This document shows, one piece after another, positions 34,834 to 40,807 of a DNA stretch of 54,407 bases (positions are counted from its first letter, which is position 1; each line of letters begins with the position of its first letter). Made by a program: the position numbers and the translations under genes. Below the pieces are notes generated by a model. The model was not told where the DNA came from and searched no databases. It saw only the letters and a program-made list of their open reading frames with translations. Origin of the DNA: Flavobacteriales bacterium (lineage in GTDB: Bacteria; Bacteroidota; Bacteroidia; Flavobacteriales_F; PHOS-HE28); assembly GCA_016718655.1 (NCBI GenBank), contig JADKCV010000022.1:1-54407 (forward strand). Reading direction: 5' to 3'.

Positions 34834-35391
34834 ATGTTCCTGCGGCGCAAACAACCCCATGCGGCCAGTGATGCCGAACTGGTGACCGCCCTGTGCGACG
34901 GTCACCGGTCGGCGTTGGGGCACTTGTGGGATCGTTATGCGCAACTGCTGTACGGCGTGGGCATGAAGTACCTGAAGGACCCGGACCGCAGCAAGGACAT
35001 GGTGGTGGAACTCTTCACCGCACTGCCCGAGCTGCTCGGCAAGAAGCCGGTGGAGCGATTCCGCCCGTGGGTGCATACGGTGATGCGCAACCGCTGCCTG
35101 ATGCTGTTGCGCAGCGACCACCGGATCCAAAGCACCGTGCCCGAGCAGATGGAGGCGGAAGTGGATGATGATGCGGTGTTGCTGGAGAGCAGCCTGCAAC
35201 AATTGGAAGAGGCCATCACACACTTGAACGAAGCGCAGCACACCTGCATCCGCCTTTTCTACCTGGAACGCCACACCTACCACCAATGCGCAGAACGTAC
35301 CGGCTTCAGCACCGAGCAGGTCCGCAGCCACCTGCAGAACGGGCGCCGCAACCTGAAGCTTCTGTTGGAACGCATGCGCAAGACCGGATGA
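34834..35391 (+). CDS. ECF-type sigma-70 family RNA polymerase sigma factor
   Basis: 185 residues from the ATG at 34834 (MFLRRKQPHAASDAELVTAL); a TTG at 34816 overlapping the previous stop is less likely. Region 2 is at about 15-85 (DRYAQLLYGVGMKYLKDPDR, RSKDMVVELFTALPELLG, RFRPWVHTVMRNRCLMLLR). Region 4 is at about 125-180 (LNEAQHTCIRLFYLERHTYH, CAERTGFSTEQVRSHLQNGR). It directs polymerase to an unknown target set. It is followed four bases later by a membrane protein that fits an anti-sigma factor, and preceded by a plug-only TonB protein. Confidence 0.85.
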   Translation: MFLRRKQPHAASDAELVTALCDGHRSALGHLWDRYAQLLYGVGMKYLKDPDRSKDMVVELFTALPELLGKKPVERFRPWVHTVMRNRCLMLLRSDHRIQSTVPEQMEAEVDDDAVLLESSLQQLEEAITHLNEAQHTCIRLFYLERHTYHQCAERTGFSTEQVRSHLQNGRRNLKLLLERMRKTG

Positions 35392-35395
35392 ACCC

Positions 35396-36478
35396 ATGAG
35401 CCCCGACACGAACCATCCCTTCGCGAACACGGCCCCTGGCATGGACCAGTTACGGGCCTATGCGCAGGGTCGCTTGGCACCGGCCGAGCAGCACGTCGTG
35501 GAACGTGCGTTGGAGGCCGACCCCTTACTGCGTGAAGCGATGGAAGGGCTTCAGGAGGCGAATGCCTTGGACCGGTTGGATCGACTGGAGGGCCATCGTC
35601 CAGGAGCAGGTGCAGGAGGCGTGCGCTGGGGAATGGGCGTCGGCATCGTGGTGGTGGTGGTCTCCGCTTGGCTGTGGACCAACACACGCAACGACGGCGG
35701 ATCCACACCTGCACCGATCTCCTCCGAACACAACGAAGCACCGGTCGCCACCGTGGACAGCGCAGAGCTCGCACCGCTTCCTGCCGTGGCCATCGCCGCC
35801 GCGCGTGAACTTCCGGTGGCCGAGCAGATCGGTCATCGCCCGGATGAGCGCCACAGCATCGCCACGGCACCAGCGATCGCGCGCGAACCTGCGCCCGAAC
35901 GCTTGCAGGAGCGGCTCCCTGATACGGCCACCCTGCGCAGCATACCGGGCAACACACCCGTTCGCACTGCACGCCCCGCGCCTCCACTGCTCTACCTGCA
36001 CGACCTGAAACTCGTTCACCCCGCAGCCCTCTACAACCGCTCCCCCGAGGTGGCGTTGCAACCCGGTGGTTTGGACGCTCGTTATGCCGACCGAAATGGA
36101 CAGTCCCAACAGAGCGAGCCTCCACGCATGCAAGCGTACATCCCGTTCGTGGATGCCGCGCTGGAGCGCTTTGTAGCCGGCGATCACAAGGCGGCGCTCA
36201 CCGAACTACAATTCCTGTTGGGTCAGTATCCCAACGATGTGAACGCTCAGTTCTACGCGGGCCTTTGCTGCTACAACCTGGGCCTCTACCCACGTGCACT
36301 GCAGCTCCTGCAACGCGCTGCCACGAACCCCTCCACCGCGTTCGAAGAAGAGGCCGATTGGTATGCAGCGCTCACCTTGCAGCGCATGGAGCGCCGGACG
36401 GAAGCACAGGAAGCGTTCGCTCGGATCGTCAGGGAAGGTGGGTTCTATGCGGACCGGGCGCGGGAACAGGTCCGCTGA
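35396..36478 (+). CDS. membrane anti-sigma-like protein with C-terminal TPR region
   Basis: 360 residues. The cytosolic N-terminus (MDQLRAYAQGRLAPAEQHVV, LREAMEGLQEA; about 15-60) has the look of the helical anti-sigma domain in Bacteroidota regulators, without the zinc HxxxCxxC motif. A single membrane helix is at about 78-96 (MGVGIVVVVVSAWLW). A long low-complexity periplasmic linker follows, and residues of about 245-355 form TPR-like helices (AALTELQFLLGQYPNDVNAQ, LCCYNLGLYPRALQLLQRA, ADWYAALTLQRMERRTEAQE). It probably holds the upstream sigma factor at the membrane and senses a periplasmic partner through the TPR part. This is inference. Confidence 0.7.
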   Translation: MSPDTNHPFANTAPGMDQLRAYAQGRLAPAEQHVVERALEADPLLREAMEGLQEANALDRLDRLEGHRPGAGAGGVRWGMGVGIVVVVVSAWLWTNTRNDGGSTPAPISSEHNEAPVATVDSAELAPLPAVAIAAARELPVAEQIGHRPDERHSIATAPAIAREPAPERLQERLPDTATLRSIPGNTPVRTARPAPPLLYLHDLKLVHPAALYNRSPEVALQPGGLDARYADRNGQSQQSEPPRMQAYIPFVDAALERFVAGDHKAALTELQFLLGQYPNDVNAQFYAGLCCYNLGLYPRALQLLQRAATNPSTAFEEEADWYAALTLQRMERRTEAQEAFARIVREGGFYADRAREQVR

Positions 36479-36560
36479 ACGGTCCAGCGCTGCCCAGCCC
36501 TGGCCAGAACGCACCGGAGCGGAACACGAGCGGCATCATGCACCGCGACCGAGCAAGTCC

Positions 36561-36662
36561 CTAGCGAGGGTTGTTGAACGCCACCACCGCGAAAGCGATG
36601 AGCAGCACGAACAGCCCGTATACCAGGGTATCAGGATGGATGCGTCGGAAGAAGGAGATCAT
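36561..36662 (-). CDS. 33-residue single-helix membrane protein
   Basis: A short frame from the ATG at 36660-36662 to TAG at 36561-36563 encodes MISFFRRIHPDTLVYGLFVL, then LIAFAVVAFNNPR. It has a basic N-terminus and one clear membrane helix. The positive-inside layout and the similarity to small single-helix proteins of other Bacteroidota favour a real gene. No promoter is obvious, and the rest of the gap 36479-36917 holds only this frame and a hairpin at 36798-36837. Function unknown. Confidence 0.45.
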   Translation of the reverse strand: MISFFRRIHPDTLVYGLFVLLIAFAVVAFNNPR

Positions 36663-36797
36663 GGCTTTGTGGGATCACACCAACAAGACGTGGCCCCATG
36701 TCGGGACGTTGCCGCGCGCAGTGCGGCTTAACAGCTGTTGTGAGTTCCGGTGCTCCCCGTAAGGGTTGCTGGAGAGCGTGAGGGGCACCAAGAAGAA

Positions 36798-36837
36798 CCC
36801 GTGCAGGGTCACCGTTCCAACGGTGACCCTGCACGGG
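36798..36837. repeat. perfect 19-base hairpin
   Basis: CCCGTGCAGGGTCACCGTT (36798-36816) is the exact reverse complement of 36819-36837, with a two-base loop. There is no T-tract on either side. It lies between the small membrane protein gene and the DUF2202 gene, both on the minus strand. It may end transcription from the DUF2202 gene, or be a mobile palindrome related to the RAYT system 3 kb away, but its sequence differs from the RAYT-proximal hairpin. Confidence 0.7.
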
Positions 36838-36917
36838 CAGATGTGCAACATAACGGACCTACGTGTCGGTCCAACGCTGGTTCTTCAACCGGAACACCGT
36901 CCCGTTCAACAGTACGT

Positions 36918-37544
36918 TCAATTACCGCCACAACCCTCGTTCTCCGAGGCCAGGATCGCATCGTAGCTGGCCTGGTCCATGAACTGCGGGGTATAGGTGC
37001 CACCGCTGGCGATGATAGCGCCCACAAAGGAGCGCAGGTGGTTGCGTGAACCACATTGCAGTTTGGCGAATGCGGCGTCGATATCCACGTTCGCCGTGGC
37101 ATCCATACGCTGTTGGAGGTCCACGATGTCCAGGTCCTCGATGGTGGCGCCGATGTGCAATGCGTTCGCTTCGCTCAGTGCACCATCGATCATGAACCGA
37201 TCATAAAGCGCCTGTAGCTCAGGATGTGCAAAGGTCCCCGCAGGAAGAACGGTGTAGGCGACACCATACTTGACGAGCAGTGTGGCGATCTTGTCCATGT
37301 GCGACTGCTCGCTGCTGGTGATGTTGGTGAACTGCGGTGCCGCCCAAAGGGCATCCAGTGCGATATACGTGTCGCGGGCGAGCCTCTCCTCTTCAAGCAT
37401 GAACAGGAGCATGTCCTGTTCCGAGGCGGTCAGGCTGACCTTGGGCGTAGGACCGGAGCTCTCCTCCTTGCTACACCCGCTCAACGCGGCAGCGATGATA
37501 GCAGTGACCAGAACAGTACGGGGGAAGTTCATCGCGGTACTCAT
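36918..37544 (-). CDS. DUF2202 ferritin-like lipoprotein
   Basis: 208 residues from the ATG at 37544 (MSTAMNFPRTVLVTAIIAAA, lipobox LSGC). Mature DUF2202 domain: EQDMLLFMLEEERLARDTYI (the ExxLARDxY helix of ferritin-like di-iron folds), TSSEQSHMDKIATLLVKYGV and ATIEDLDIVDLQQRMD, ending in EGCGGN. The family is a four-helix bundle of unknown function that often sits near metal or respiratory genes. A Crp/Fnr-type site (37600-37613) and a -7 element (37569-37576) lie upstream in activator spacing, linking it to the nitrous oxide island. An outer-envelope role in iron or oxidant handling is possible. Confidence 0.82.
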   Translation of the reverse strand: MSTAMNFPRTVLVTAIIAAALSGCSKEESSGPTPKVSLTASEQDMLLFMLEEERLARDTYIALDALWAAPQFTNITSSEQSHMDKIATLLVKYGVAYTVLPAGTFAHPELQALYDRFMIDGALSEANALHIGATIEDLDIVDLQQRMDATANVDIDAAFAKLQCGSRNHLRSFVGAIIASGGTYTPQFMDQASYDAILASENEGCGGN

Positions 37545-37568
37545 GGCGTTCTTGGAATTGGTCCATGT

Positions 37569-37576
37569 CAAAACTA
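37569..37576 (-). promoter_or_regulatory. -7 element for the DUF2202 gene
   Basis: The minus strand reads TAGTTTTG, a perfect TAnnTTTG match, about 25 bases before the ATG. The centre of the Crp/Fnr-type site is 37.5 bases upstream of its last base. Confidence 0.55.
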
Positions 37577-37599
37577 CCCGGCCCGGCTGGGGGATATCC

Positions 37600-37613
37600 G
37601 TGATGATCATCAC
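37600..37613. promoter_or_regulatory. Crp/Fnr-type box upstream of DUF2202
   Basis: GTGATGATCATCAC is a perfect 14-base palindrome of the TTGAT-N4-ATCAA class (here GTGAT-N4-ATCAC). It is centred about 42-44 bases upstream of the expected transcription start, the place of a class II activator. The most likely binder is the Crp/Fnr protein encoded at 37753-38460. Confidence 0.6.
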
Positions 37614-37752
37614 ATGCGCGTAACTCCTTCTCTTCGCGCCAAGAAACCATAGCCCGGAGAGCGATGCATAGCAACACCAAACCTTTATTCAACGGCCGAA
37701 CGCACGTGGGGAACTGGAGGACCTTCCCTTGGCACTGCGATGATCGACCACT

Positions 37753-38460
37753 TCACCGGGTGAATGAGGTGAGTGCCGTAACGTCAACGATACGGATGTC
37801 CTTCCCTACCGTTCGGATGCATCCCGACCGTTGCAGTTCACCCAATGCCCGAATGGTACTCTCGTAGGTGGTACCTGCGTGATCAGCCAGCTCCTGACGC
37901 GAAGGGGTGAAAGCGAGCAACGAATCATCATCGCGATCAAAGCCGAAACACCGGTAGGTGGATATGATCGCTTTGGCAACTCGCTGTGCGACCGACTGCT
38001 GAGCGGCCGCTTTCGTGAACTCCTCGCTACGACGCAATTCCTCTGCCAAGAACAACATGAGATGGAAACTGAAAGCTGGATTGGACTTCAGGGTATTCAA
38101 GAACACCTTCATCGGCAAACGGTCAACCGTGGATGGGACCAACGCGGTGGCCGAGGCGGTGAACGTCCCATCACCACCCAGCCCTCTATGCCCAACGACC
38201 TGACCATCGGCAGCGAACCGGAGGATCCGAAGCGTTCCCGTCTTGAAAGTGGTGAACACTTTGATCTTCCCACGCTTGACGATGAACAGATGCTCCGCGG
38301 TGTCACCCTCTCGAAAAAGCGCCTCTCCTTTCTCCAGATCGATCGTGACACAGTATTGCCTGATCATCTCCCGCCATTCCGGACTACAATGGGTCCGTAT
38401 CATAGTGGACAAGGACCGCTCTGGTCCTAGGGGATCCATCTCCGCAACCGTGGATCGCAT
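37753..38460 (-). CDS. Crp/Fnr-family transcriptional regulator
   Basis: 235 residues. The cyclic-nucleotide-binding-like domain covers about 25-150 (YCVTIDLEKGEALFREGDTA, HLFIVKRGKIKVFTTFKTGT). The dimer helix and a winged helix-turn-helix follow (about 165-225; FTPSRQELADHAGTTYESTI, RALGELQRSGCI). The recognition helix keeps the Glu-x3-Arg pair (ESTIR) that reads TGA-type half-sites. It lacks the N-terminal Cys cluster of true FNR, so it is more like the DNR/NnrR group that senses NO, perhaps through heme. It is third in the operon behind the heme-copper-like gene and rrf2. Boxes matching its expected target lie before five promoters, including its own operon. Confidence 0.85.
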   Translation of the reverse strand: MRSTVAEMDPLGPERSLSTMIRTHCSPEWREMIRQYCVTIDLEKGEALFREGDTAEHLFIVKRGKIKVFTTFKTGTLRILRFAADGQVVGHRGLGGDGTFTASATALVPSTVDRLPMKVFLNTLKSNPAFSFHLMLFLAEELRRSEEFTKAAAQQSVAQRVAKAIISTYRCFGFDRDDDSLLAFTPSRQELADHAGTTYESTIRALGELQRSGCIRTVGKDIRIVDVTALTSFTR

Positions 38461-38461
38461 G

Positions 38462-38902
38462 TCATCCCTTCAATGAGAATGTATTCATCCTTACTCCCAG
38501 ACCGGTCGAAAGTTCATGAACCGAGGTCTTCTCAAGGAGATCTCGAAGTCGGCTCCTGACCTCCTTGAACTGCTCGTGAAGAGGGCAGGGGCGCTTGTCT
38601 GAACAATGCGAAAGTCCCAGGGCGCATCCTGTATAGACACCATCGCCATCAATGGACATCACGATCCGATCGAGGTGGAGTTTCCTTGCCCTTGCTTCGG
38701 TCAATGAGAACCCACCCCCTGGACCTTTCAGCGATGCGATATGACCATCACGCACCAGCTTCTGGAGGATCTTGGCGGTGAATGCCTCCGGTGCATTCAC
38801 TTCTGAAGCAATGTCCTTGACGGTGACACGCTGATCATTCGCTGTTGCACCGGCGATGTACAACGTCGCACGTATCGCATATTCACACGCCTTGGAGAAC
38901 AT
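38462..38902 (-). CDS. Rrf2-family Fe-S transcriptional regulator (NsrR-like)
   Basis: 146 residues. N-terminal winged helix (FSKACEYAIRATLYIAGATA, VTVKDIASEVNAPEAFTAKI) and the wing GPGGGFSLTEARARKL. Three cysteines in TGCALGLSHCSDKRPCPLH (C-x6-C-x5-C, about residues 91-105) are where Rrf2 proteins bind an Fe-S cluster. Next to nitrous oxide genes it is most likely an NO-responsive NsrR-type repressor, but other Rrf2 roles cannot be excluded. It ends one base before the Crp/Fnr start codon, so the two regulators are made together. Confidence 0.87.
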   Translation of the reverse strand: MFSKACEYAIRATLYIAGATANDQRVTVKDIASEVNAPEAFTAKILQKLVRDGHIASLKGPGGGFSLTEARARKLHLDRIVMSIDGDGVYTGCALGLSHCSDKRPCPLHEQFKEVRSRLRDLLEKTSVHELSTGLGVRMNTFSLKG

Positions 38903-38917
38903 CTTCTTATTATGGGT

Positions 38918-40165
38918 CTAAGGTAGCTGACCACCGACCATGTGCGACGCGTCACGGGGTGGTTGGGGCGAAAGGGTCGCATACAATAGGAACAGAATTC
39001 CGATGGGTATGAACCCGGATGCGATCACGAGATGAAGATAATGCCCTGGTATCATACCCCAACCCGACCAGAAGAACGAACCTTGAAGGAACAACATTAG
39101 CTCGGAGAGCACGATACCGATCACCAGTAACCCTGATCCGATCTTCGTTGGAACACGGGAATGGTCGAGCCAGCCTTGCACCAAGGCATAGGCAAAGACC
39201 AACATGGTCATGGTACCCAGCGTGTTCAAATGGATGAAACCCATGACGAAGTGACGGATGGTCAAGGCCATCACGGCAACTTGAGGGACCGCGACCAGCG
39301 CTTGAACGAGAACCTTGAGAGCCATGCTCACGAAGGCAACACCGATGAACACTTGAACTGAACGGGGCACTCCGGTATGGGAATATGCCTTCGACCGGCG
39401 CAGGAGACGCAGGGTCCGCAATGCCGCCCATACCTGCAGGGCCACCGCAAGCGCCACCGTTGCAAAGACCATAGGACGCGGTTCGCTCCATGCGATCGCC
39501 AATGCGAAGGTGAGCGTGGCAGAAACAACCCAGAGCCCCATTGTCAGTCCGTCAATATCCAAACGGACACCTCTGCGTTCGGCCCACCTGGCCCCCAGGG
39601 TCATGGCCGCGAACCAGAACCAACCGTTGAATTGGAAGTGAAGGAAGAACTGGACCGACCAATAGTAGATCTCGTTCGCTTGAAGACCCGCTGAAATGAT
39701 GATAGGGATGGCCATCACCCCCAGGTTGGACAAGCAGAAGAAGGTGATCGCCCATCGCACTAATCCGCGACTTCCCTTGGCTGGCCAATCGCTTGCCTTC
39801 TGCCACAACCTGTACAGTATGGCGAACGCCAACAACATATGCACCATGGACGCGGCGATCGATATGGGACCATAGCCTTGTAGGGGAAAGGCGAACAACA
39901 TCATGACCACTGCAAGTTGAAGGCCGAACAGCAGTTGGCGGAACAGGACATCCAGACGACCGCCTCCACCATCATCCCAAATGGCCACGACCACAGCGAT
40001 GAAAAGCCAACCCAGCAATGCCACGTGGGAGTGCGCGTGCAAGAAAGGTCTGAACTGAACGAAGGGGATCTCCACCAGATAAATCAAGCGAAGGACCAGA
40101 CCAAGAATGGCTGCGGCCAGGAAGTTGACCATGGCCAGTCGGAACCAGGAACGAGGAGTGCGCAT
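38918..40165 (-). CDS. heme-copper-oxidase-like polytopic membrane protein
   Basis: 415 residues from the ATG at 40165 (MRTPRSWFRLAMVNFLAAAI); the open frame extends upstream to 40297 through the regulatory region and is not used. About 12 membrane helices. Histidines typical of heme-copper folds appear in FRPFLHAHSHVALLGWLF (near residue 45), FFLHFQFNGWFWFAAM and RHFVMGFIHLNTLGTM. I read it as related to the NorB/NnrS or oxidase subunit I superfamily, with no electron-entry subunit next to it. It is the first gene of the operon with rrf2 and crp, divergent from the nos operon, and probably helps in NO handling or heme-copper enzyme maturation. The exact family is uncertain. Confidence 0.6.
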   Translation of the reverse strand: MRTPRSWFRLAMVNFLAAAILGLVLRLIYLVEIPFVQFRPFLHAHSHVALLGWLFIAVVVAIWDDGGGGRLDVLFRQLLFGLQLAVVMMLFAFPLQGYGPISIAASMVHMLLAFAILYRLWQKASDWPAKGSRGLVRWAITFFCLSNLGVMAIPIIISAGLQANEIYYWSVQFFLHFQFNGWFWFAAMTLGARWAERRGVRLDIDGLTMGLWVVSATLTFALAIAWSEPRPMVFATVALAVALQVWAALRTLRLLRRSKAYSHTGVPRSVQVFIGVAFVSMALKVLVQALVAVPQVAVMALTIRHFVMGFIHLNTLGTMTMLVFAYALVQGWLDHSRVPTKIGSGLLVIGIVLSELMLFLQGSFFWSGWGMIPGHYLHLVIASGFIPIGILFLLYATLSPQPPRDASHMVGGQLP

Positions 40166-40192
40166 GGAACGAAGGTGAGCTGGGCGAAGGTG

Positions 40193-40200
40193 CCAACTTA
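40193..40200 (-). promoter_or_regulatory. possible -7 element for the regulator operon
   Basis: The minus strand reads TAAGTTGG, one mismatch from TAnnTTTG, 28 bases before the ATG at 40165. Its last base is 37.5 bases from the centre of the shared Crp/Fnr-type box, the same spacing as in the forward direction. Confidence 0.35.
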
Positions 40201-40223
40201 GTGTGTAGGAAGCTCGACGAAAG

Positions 40224-40237
40224 ATGACCTGCATCAG
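40224..40237. promoter_or_regulatory. shared Crp/Fnr-type box between the divergent operons
   Basis: ATGACCTGCATCAG contains TGAC-N4-ATCA, the same pattern as the other three boxes. Its centre (40230.5) is 36.5 bases from the end of the forward -7 element (40267) and 37.5 from that of the reverse one (40193). One regulator dimer could therefore act as activator for both operons. Confidence 0.5.
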
Positions 40238-40240
40238 TAT

Positions 40241-40258
40241 TCGGATCTTTTTATCCGA
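40241..40258. promoter_or_regulatory. inverted repeat, candidate repressor operator
   Basis: TCGGAT-CTTTTT-ATCCGA is a perfect six-base dyad with a six-base spacer, lying between the Crp/Fnr-type box and the nos -7 element, where a bound protein would block polymerase. A similar GGAT-N6-GTCC dyad overlaps the DUF302 promoter (49310-49323). The Rrf2 protein encoded nearby is the likely reader, by inference. Confidence 0.35.
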
Positions 40259-40259
40259 C

Positions 40260-40267
40260 AATATTTG
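40260..40267 (+). promoter_or_regulatory. -7 element for the nos operon
   Basis: AATATTTG matches TAnnTTTG at all fixed positions but the first, about 33 bases before the ATG at 40300. The expected transcript starts near 40273, placing the Crp/Fnr-type box at about -42. Confidence 0.45.
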
Positions 40268-40299
40268 ACCGCGAAGCAATCCAACGACGCACTGCACCC

Positions 40300-40773
40300 A
40301 TGAGAACGAAACACCTTGTGAACCGCTTGACCCTAGGAGTCCTGGCGGTGGCTTTCATACGATGTGGAGGAGGACCGGACACCAAGAATGGCCCTCCAGG
40401 TGCCATAGGTGGGCCTCCTTCCACGGAACAACCGTCGGACCAGGCTTCGACCGCGAACCTGATCACACCCGCCGATATCACACTTGGTGACATCGACAAG
40501 AGCATGGTGGAGAAAGGAAGAGCCACTTATGACGTGAAGTGCCAGGCCTGCCACAGCACCGGCCCGAACCGCGTGGTGGGACCCGGCTGGAAGGGCGTGA
40601 CCGAGCGCCGCAAGCCCGAATGGATCATGAATATGATGCTGAACATCGATGTGATGCTGGAGACCGACCCCGAGGCCCAGAAAGGCCTGGAAGAGTGTCT
40701 CGTTCGCATGCCCAACCAGGGCCTGAGCAAGGAGGAAGGCCGCGAAGTGCTGGAATTCATGCGCACGCTCTGA
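40300..40773 (+). CDS. monoheme cytochrome c of the nos cluster
   Basis: 157 residues. Export signal MRTKHLVNRLTLGVLAVAF ending at a possible lipid-anchor Cys22, then a Gly/Pro-rich linker. The heme-binding CQACH is at residues 81-85, and the likely axial Met137 is in CLVRMPNQGLS. It is first in the operon and 34 bases before nosZ, a position seen in clade II nos clusters. It probably donates electrons to NosZ in the periplasm, which would explain the lack of a NosR-type donor here. Confidence 0.87.
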   Translation: MRTKHLVNRLTLGVLAVAFIRCGGGPDTKNGPPGAIGGPPSTEQPSDQASTANLITPADITLGDIDKSMVEKGRATYDVKCQACHSTGPNRVVGPGWKGVTERRKPEWIMNMMLNIDVMLETDPEAQKGLEECLVRMPNQGLSKEEGREVLEFMRTL

Positions 40774-40807
40774 TCCACGATAACGCCTATCACCCAAAAC
40801 CCAACCA

